The notes beneath the pieces are model-generated. The model was not told the origin of the DNA and did not search any database. It saw nothing but the letters and a program-made list of their open reading frames with translations. The translations under genes and the position numbers were made by a program. From positions 41,335,086 through 41,399,085 of the forward strand of contig CM060174.1 in NCBI GenBank assembly GCA_030549775.1: a stretch of 64,000 nucleotides of DNA. Direction: 5' to 3'. The stretch's first letter is position 1, and each line of letters starts with the position of its first letter. Source of the DNA: Tamarix chinensis. Lineage: Eukaryota; Streptophyta; Magnoliopsida; Caryophyllales; Tamaricaceae. Shown piece after piece: positions 57,307 to 64,000 of this stretch.

Positions 57307-59144
57307 TGTAACACTCCTAAAATTCACTACTGAAAAATTTATTTTATTAAAAGATTAGCAGAAGCAAAGCAACAAACTGTGAATTTTAGGGATATTACTG
57401 CCACACTTAGTACCAAACCGGTTCACTCATACCGTTCTAGTACCAAGTGCTAAGGTTAAAATAAAATGAAATACCATCTACAAGAAATTCAATATACTTA
57501 AATTAGAGTAACGTATCAAATCATTTACAAGAATAAAATCCACCAGTGGTGGTTACATTAACAACATTAACATTAAAACTAGGAATTTAAAAGAGAAGGA
57601 GAAAAACCCTAATGGTTCCGGATAATTCCTTACTCTCTTTCCCGTTCCCCACTTGAGTAACATCTGAAAAGACCTGTAAGGGATACTGCCCATTGAATAG
57701 GCAGGGGCCCCATGAGTGGAACCCTTCAGTACTATGGTACTGAGTAACCCTTTAATACCACACTTAAAAACAGGCCCGCAATGCAACACATAATGCAAGC
57801 TATATACATATGTAATGAGAGGTGCATACATAATAATCACATATATAACAAGGCTGCCACATATCAACGAGTTATAAAGTACGATCGATACTTTTGGACC
57901 TTAAGCTATTAGTCCATCATTATTCAATCATCTCTCTAGTTATAAAGCTATTAGTCCATTGAACATGTAAAATTACTAAGATGGTCCTAGAACATAAAAT
58001 ATCATTATTCATGATGGAACATGTATTTTCAATTCCACAAATCCATAATATCATTTTCAATAGCACATAACACTTAGTATACGTTTTTATTAAGATAATC
58101 AACACTATAAATTAAATTTACTAAAATACCCTTAGGCCATTAAATATTTTTATTTCTACTAACACGTACATTTATAATCCACCAAACTCCCATCTCCATT
58201 ATTAACAACATTTATAACACATTAGGTACTTCATTTAGGTTTAAACATCATGATATGTCCAAATGACCAAATTATCCCTGGGGTTCATATTAGTACTATT
58301 TTCACTACAAGTGTCCATACTCACTTATCACAACATTTGTATACACATACCACCCATTATCAACATCAACCCCTTTCTTAATCACCCTTTGACACATACC
58401 ACATCATATACAAGAATATGGTGCCTTTCTTTTTATTTTCCAAGATAACACCAATAATGATGAGATTTTTAGCAACACATTATATTTGCACAAATCACAT
58501 ACCAAATACCCTAAGGTGCTAACATACGATCATCTATACATTTTTTTGGGGTATAATAGTTGCCTTATTTCTAACAAAAAACCAAACTTTACCGATTTTT
58601 GGTTTAATATGCTTAAGCTCTGTTTAGTAAAAATTCATACCTAAAATAATTTCACAAATAAAATATCATTCTTAGATAAGTAAAATAATTAATTTTATTA
58701 AAAATAATTATTAAATATAAAATATTAATATACTATATTATACCTTATTATTAGCTCAAAATATACCATCATTACACATAACAACTCATTCTACCCATGC
58801 ACCAAGAGCCATGCATGGACAAAAGGGTAAGGAAAAAAGGAAGGATGAGGCTTGGGTAATGCCTTATGGGAGGTGGTAGAGAGGTTTTGGGGTTGCCTGT
58901 TTGGTGAAAAGGTGAGGTAGGATGTGGTTGTTTGTTGGAAGTTGAGGTGTGGCAGCTAAGATGTGGTGGTGGCTGTGGGAAGTAGGTGTCAATAAGGGGG
59001 AGGAGAGGAAGAAAGGAATATAAGAAGAAACAAAGGGGGGGGGGAGATGTAGGGTGGTTCGGGAAAGGGGGTGTAGGGGGAGATAGAGGTGGTGTCTAGT
59101 GGTTGAGGGAAGGCTATGGTGGTGGAAAAAGTGAGGAGAAAAGG
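57307..59144 (-). mobile_element. LTR G, reverse orientation, left (3') part
   Basis: It begins TGTAACACTCCTAAAATTCAC and follows the same order as LTR D from its left edge. Shared blocks are the TTAGCAGAAGCAAAGC block, GGTTCACTCATACCGTTC, the hairpin CAGTACTATGGTACTG (57727-57742), GGCAGGGGCCCCATGAG, AT-rich sequence and a purine-rich block (58800-59140). It lacks the dyad array and minisatellite. The right end is not seen; it is interrupted at about 59145. Confidence 0.65.
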
Positions 59145-59471
59145 TGTAATACTCCAAACATTTTCTTACCCTAATCCTACATCAATAGTGCCCTAATTTA
59201 ATTCTAGTATCAATAAATCTTTGTTTAGCCCTAAATCAATTTATTAAACCAAAAACTTTAACCAAATATGAAATCTTAACTTGGATAATCATAATTAATA
59301 AACTAAAATCAAAACCCGCTAAAAGTTCCACAAATCCTATGTATTTATGGCTAATCTAAAACCATCTAAACTAATTCCCAACCTTTCTTTTTTTCCTTTT
59401 CTTTTCTTTTCTTTTTCTCCTCCTTTCTCCTATAGATTTTTTTCCATAAACCTTGACTCTAGTTTTGTAAT
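59145..59471 (+). repeat. Fragment H, putative left tip of another LTR
   Basis: It starts TGTAATACTCCAAAC, a diverged version of the long-LTR tip, after a purine-rich stretch with which it has nothing in common. It is AT-rich for 330 bp and is cut at 59472 by LTR F. No right end in the window. Confidence 0.35.
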
Positions 59472-59789
59472 TGTAACCCCCCAAAAATTTCGAAAACCTA
59501 TATTTTAATTAATTACTTTTATTTGAAATAAAATTAGCTCTTAAAATTATTTATTTTAATTATTTTATAGATTTTAGAGTATGTAAATTTGGATAAGAGT
59601 ATTTAATAAATTAAAAATAAATATTTTGCTATTTATCATATTATTTTATTTAAATAAATTTCCAAACTAGTATTTTACTATAATTATCCTTTTTAAGCCC
59701 ATATATTTAATTATATTAATTTAAATTATTAAATAAAATTATTATAAAAAATATTACATCCTATTATTTTATAAATCTAATTATTTTAA

Positions 59790-60960
59790 AATTTCCCATT
59801 TTTCCCACTTTCCTTTTTCCTACTTTTTCTTTTCTTCCTCCTTTCCCCTATTTCCTTTTTTTTTTCCTTCTTCCTGGCTTTGGGCCGCCGCACCTAGGCC
59901 AGCCCTTCCCCTCCCCATGCGTGCCTAGGCCAAAGGCCCGTTTTTTTTCCACCTCCCTTCTCCCGTGTGGCGCATGTTCGGCCCAGCCGCCCCCTTTTCT
60001 TTTTTTCCCCTGGACCGGCCGGCTCCCTTCTTTCCTGCGTCGGTCCAGCCGCCCGCCAGCCCTTCTTTTCCTCTCTTCTTCTCCCATGCCCAACCAGCAC
60101 CCCTCTACCATGGTCGAGCACGCCTGCAACTGCCGCCACCTACCTCCCTCTCCCTTTCTCTCTTCCCCCATCATTTTCTTTCCTTTTTTGAGCCAAACCG
60201 GCACTTGGACCACACCTCACATGGTCTCCCACTTTCCTTATTCTTCCCTCTCTTTCCTTTGCCAACCGACCACCACCTGCCACCTGCGTATGCTTGCCGG
60301 CCAGCCACCTGCCTCCTCTCTTCTTCCTCTTCTTTTTCTTCATCTCCCCAGCCCTTCATTTCCCATAATTTTGAGCCTTTTCTCCTTTCCCCGATCCTCT
60401 TCTCTCACTTTCTCCTCCTCTCATTCTTTTCCCCGGTTTTTGAACACCGCCGCCCACCGCCGCTTGCACCACCGCACCCAGCCCCTGGACCACTTCCTGC
60501 TACCACCCCCTACTGCCCTACACCACCACGCCGCCCCTTCGAACCCCTACACTTCCTCCCTTCTCCACCTCTTCCTTTTTCTCCCCATTTTCCCCCTTAC
60601 CGCCAAGCCTCTTGCAACCGCCCCTTCCGCCACCTTTCGGCCACCTCTGCCGCCACCTAACCCACCATTCGACACCCTACAACTCCCTCTACCACCCCCA
60701 TACCTTACTTTCCCGAAAACAGCCCTTGAACCCCTTCATTTTCCCCTCCCCTTTTCCTTCCTTCTCAGCCCCTCCACCGCGACCCATCTTGGTAGCCAAC
60801 TTCGCCGCCTTGCTGCCGCCGTCTCTGCCGCCATGAAACCATCCCCAGCCACCACCTACACCCCCTCTTCACTCCTACACCATTCCCTTCCCTTGAAACC
60901 TCCCCCATCTACCCTCTTTTCTAGCCCAAAGACCCCAACCCAAAAATAACAAATTTTGTC
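59790..60960. repeat. Pyrimidine-rich block of LTR F
   Basis: C/T-rich on the + strand, parallel to 17955-19140. The 342-codon frame at 59921-60949 is Pro/Ser/His-rich with no domain and is not a gene. Confidence 0.8.
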
Positions 60961-61679
60961 TATCTCACCCCCTTCGAACCCTTCTCCTCTCATTTTTGCA
61001 TGAGACTCACGCTGTTCATGTAGCTTGAGCTCCCCCCTTCATTTTGAAATTTATTTGGATAAATTTGAGGTATATTAATGGCTAACTAAAGTGTTTTATT
61101 ATTAAATAAATTTTTATAAAGTTTTATCCTTTAAATTTCTTATTCCTAACATGATAATGATTAATATTATTTTTAGGTGTTGAGTTGCTAATTAAAGCTT
61201 GAATCTCTAACCGGGATACAGGTAGGATTCGATTTTTGCGGGATTAAGGTAATCATTAATCCTCACTTAAATACATGGAAAAACGCATGCTAGCACATTA
61301 GGGATTTTAGTATGATTTTATGCATGTCTTGTGTGCCTAGCATGATATATGGATGGTTGGTTATATTGATTGATAAAAAGAGGAAAAGTATGATAGCCTT
61401 TGTGCCATGTGTAGGTATGATAATTAAGGAAGGAGTTTGACTATTGTTGGAAATGTTAAATGCTTATCTATGATGTATTATGTTGCAAATGCATGAATAA
61501 TGTCATTGTTTAAGGGTATTTTAGTATTATGATTGTGTAAGTATGTGATCTACTATATGTGGTTGCTAATGAGTATTATGTGGAATAATGACAAGTTGGT
61601 GGAGTTAAATGATAAGAATGGAGTGTTAATATTAGTATTTTATGTAGTGGTGGTAAATTCATAAAAGTTGTGTATAAAG

Positions 61680-62960
61680 GGGGTTAAGTGGAAATTTTAT
61701 AAGTGAAAAGGGTATTTTGGAAATTTTGTAGTAAAGGGGTAATTTTGGTAAATTTCAAAAGAAAGGGGTGAAATGATAATTTTATAAGTAAAAGGATAAA
61801 ATTGTAAGTTGTGAGAAGGCAGGGTATTGTGGTAATTTTGAAGGAAAGGGCAATATAGTAATTTTATAAGTAAGGGGTAAAATAGTAATTTTGGATGAGG
61901 GAGGGCATTATGGTAATTTTTCAAGTAAAGGGGCATTATGGTAATTTTGGAGGTAGAGGGGCAAAATAGTAATTTCATAAGTAAATGGTAATATGGTAAT
62001 TTTATAAGTGAATGGCAAAAAAGTAATTTTCATAAGTAAATGGTAATATAGTAATTTTATAAGTGAATGGCGAAATGGTAATTTTATATGTAAAGGGTAT
62101 TATGGTAATTTTGCAAGCAAAAGGGTAATATGGTAACATTGGATATAAGGGGGCAAAATGATAATTTTTATAAATAAAAGGATATTATGGTAATTTGGAA
62201 GTAAGGGGTAGAAGGGTAATTTTGTAAATAAAAGGATGTTTATGGCAAACTTGGTAATTATGATAACGACGAAGGATAATTTGGTAATTAAGTTATAATT
62301 ATAGAAGGGCAATTGGATAATTATGATACTAGAGAAGAGTATTTTGGTAAATTAACCAATTAAAGGGCATCATGGTAATTTTAATAATGGAGAAGGGCAA
62401 CATAATAATTATAAATATGGAGAAGGGTAAATTGGTAATTATAATTATGACGGAGGGTAAATTAATAATTGTAATTATGAAGAAGGGTAATTTGGGATTT
62501 ATGATAACTGAAAAGGGTAAAAAGGTAATTATAATAATTGAGAAGGGTAGAATGGTAATTATGGTAAAGGAGAAGGGCAATTTAGTAATTTATCCAACCA
62601 AAGGGGCAATTTGGTAATTTAGCCAACTAAAGGGTAAATTAGTAATTATTTAACCAACCAAAGGGGTAAAATGGTGACTATGATAATGATGGAGAGTAAT
62701 GTGGTAATTTATCCAACTCAAGGGCAATTTAGTAGTTATAACAAAGGAGAAGGGCAATTTGGTAATTTAACCAACCAAAAAGGGAAATATGTTAAGGTTA
62801 ATGATTATGAAGGGTGAATGGTGATCTAAAAAGCATAGGAGATAACCTAGTAACATAAACCGAGTAAGGGGTAATTTGGTAATTATGCAACCTTAAGGGT
62901 AATATGGTAATTTATCAAGTAAGGAAGGGATGACTTAGCAATTATATAAGTAAGGGGTAA
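61680..62960 (+). repeat. GGTAATTTT minisatellite of LTR F, about 1.3 kb
   Basis: More than forty degenerate units. The first half uses GGTAATTTTATAAGTAAA-type spacers, and the second half (from about 62240) uses GAGAAGGGCAATTTGGTAAT with ATAATTATGA spacers. It is twice the length of the array in element C. Confidence 0.85.
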
Positions 62961-63394
62961 ATGAGTAATTTGTACTTAACATGTCGTTGTGATTGTGGAC
63001 CATTATAATATGATTTAAATAATGCTGATTAGCCAAGTAAGAGTATTTGATAATTAGTATGGCCTTAATGGTTTTCTCTGTGATATCCTAGATGATCATT
63101 TGAATAAGAAACGATTAATGGTATCAGAACGATCGAAAGTGAATAAGTATCTGATTATTGTGCTTTTCGTGATCACTTTAATTAAGACGCTATTACTTCA
63201 AGTGAAAGACCTCGAGATCGGGAATGGTGACTCCTTAGGGGTTGCTACCCTAAGGACGTGGTTTAGTCCACGATTATTCTGGTATTTGCTGGTGTGCCTT
63301 TGTGCCCAAGCCAGGCCCTATATCTTACTCTTTCTATCTCTATGGACCTAGTTAGGGGGTATGCATACTTATGGATTAGGTTTCCTTGTCGATA

Positions 63395-63515
63395 GGGTAC
63401 TGAGTTAGCTTTATGCACCAGTACGACCAGGGTACCTTAGCGTCCTTGGGTTCGTGGTTGAAGGGTACTGAGTAGCTTATATGCACCGGTATGACCAGTG
63501 TACCTTTGTGTTTCG
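63395..63515 (+). repeat. Two-copy 68-bp tandem in LTR F
   Basis: Same pair as 20915-21036, starting GGGTACTGAGTTAGCTT at 63395 and GGGTACTGAGTAGCTT at 63463. Confidence 0.85.
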
Positions 63516-63636
63516 GGTTAATGATCTCCCGTCTAAGGCAATTAAATATGATTGATGTGCTGATTAAAGAAAGGAAAAACACTAATTACGAAAGTGAAAG
63601 ATTTATGAGCCGGGCCCAGATGACTTATATATTGAG

Positions 63637-64000
63637 TACCGATCCACCGGTTACAATAGTGGCCCAGGAGCATGTTGCCCTGGCAAGTGATATTGAGTAT
63701 CGGTCCATCGAATATAATAGTGGCCCAGGAGCGTTGTGCCCTGGATGATGATTTTATATATATATTCCGGTCCACTACCTAAAATAGTGGGGGTCCCGAG
63801 CTCAATAAAACCAGTTATGTATGTGAATAAAGTTATGGAAAAATACTAATCAATTATAGTGGAACACCATGTGAGTTGGGGCCAGACCGGTCCACCGACA
63901 AATAATAGTGGCCAGGAGCATCTTGCCCTGGAGATTGGTCCACCGGCAAATAATAGTGGTCAGGAGCGTTTTGCCCTGAGTGTATACTTTTCGGTCCACC
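63637..64000 (+). repeat. Dyad-motif array in LTR F, cut by window edge
   Basis: Copies of CCACCGGTTACAATAGTGG-like words near 63647, 63701, 63768, 63892 and 63940, with the next starting at 63996. Most are followed by a CCAGGAGCATGTTGCCCTGG-type dyad. Confidence 0.9.

Larger units (their letters stand above)
59472..64000 (+). mobile_element. LTR F, same family as C and D, running off the window
   Basis: It starts TGTAACCCCCCAAAAATTTCGAAAACC and then follows the order of element C's LTR: AT-rich head, pyrimidine block (59790-60960), GGGATTAAGGTAATCATTAA block, minisatellite (61680-62960), conserved block (63120-63280), GTACTGAGTAG tandem and dyad array to the window edge. The left flank GTAAT would be its duplication, but the right end is outside. 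Confidence 0.75.

Noticed and set aside
59921..60949. 342-codon Pro/Ser/His-rich open frame, the second-longest frame in the window
   Set aside because: Same LTR block as 17955-19140; length results from lack of purines, and family copies do not keep the frame.

Overview
This window is nuclear DNA from a flowering plant with a large, transposon-filled genome. It is AT-rich, has spliced genes with long introns, and is dominated by Ty3-type and Ty1-copia-type LTR retrotransposons. Nothing in it looks bacterial, viral or organellar, except one 0.9-kb stretch that I could not place. The species cannot be named from what is visible. The one protein-coding gene that looks functional is a leucine-rich-repeat receptor kinase on the + strand, with three exons (31869-32865, 49476-51104, 55452-56029). 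The join gives an uninterrupted 1067-residue protein whose ectodomain and pseudokinase features match the SIRK1 / At5g10020 family. Its intron 1 (16.6 kb) and intron 2 (4.3 kb) are filled with retroelement debris. LEFT PART, 1-30275: an unannotatable AT-rich stretch (1-2684) is followed by a nest of insertions whose layers are fixed by target-site duplications (TSDs). The base layer is a decayed minus-strand Ty3-type element with LTRs at 2685-3540 and 16532-17121 (resuming about 30257-30275) and gag-protease-RT-integrase remnants between. Into its gag went solo LTR A (7801-15379, TSD TATAG), which holds a 1.57-kb fold-back unit (8687-10251) enclosing a gag fragment. Into its right LTR went solo LTR B (17122-30251, TSD CTTAT), of the same family as A. 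Into B went element C (17640-26749, TSD ACTAA), a long LTR followed by a tandemly repeated primer-binding site and a 27-codon gag stub. Into C's LTR went solo LTR D (21534-25394, TSD TTCCC), in reverse orientation. MIDDLE PART, 30276-56400: promoter and 5' UTR, then the receptor-kinase gene. Intron 1 holds an old copia-type element K (about 33.2-43.05 kb, weakly supported), a younger copia element J inside it (36407-40174, RT lost), and solo LTR E (43606-47197) inside another old LTR-like repeat. Intron 2 holds an LTR-flanked non-autonomous element, a 155-bp LINE tail with a 13-bp TSD, and a MITE-like unit. RIGHT PART, 56400-64000: spacer with a possible MITE, then the left ends of a second nest of long LTRs (G at 57307, H at 59145, F at 59472) that runs off the window. 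The long LTRs share a common layout although their primary sequences differ: TGTAAC(A)CCCC...GGGG(T/A)(G/A)TTACA ends, arrays of a dyad motif around CCACTATTAT..CGGTGG, and roughly 0.4-1.2-kb purine/pyrimidine-biased blocks. The C/D/F group also has a long minisatellite built on GGTAATTTT. The most interesting observations are these shared arrays and the palindromic tandem PBS of element C.
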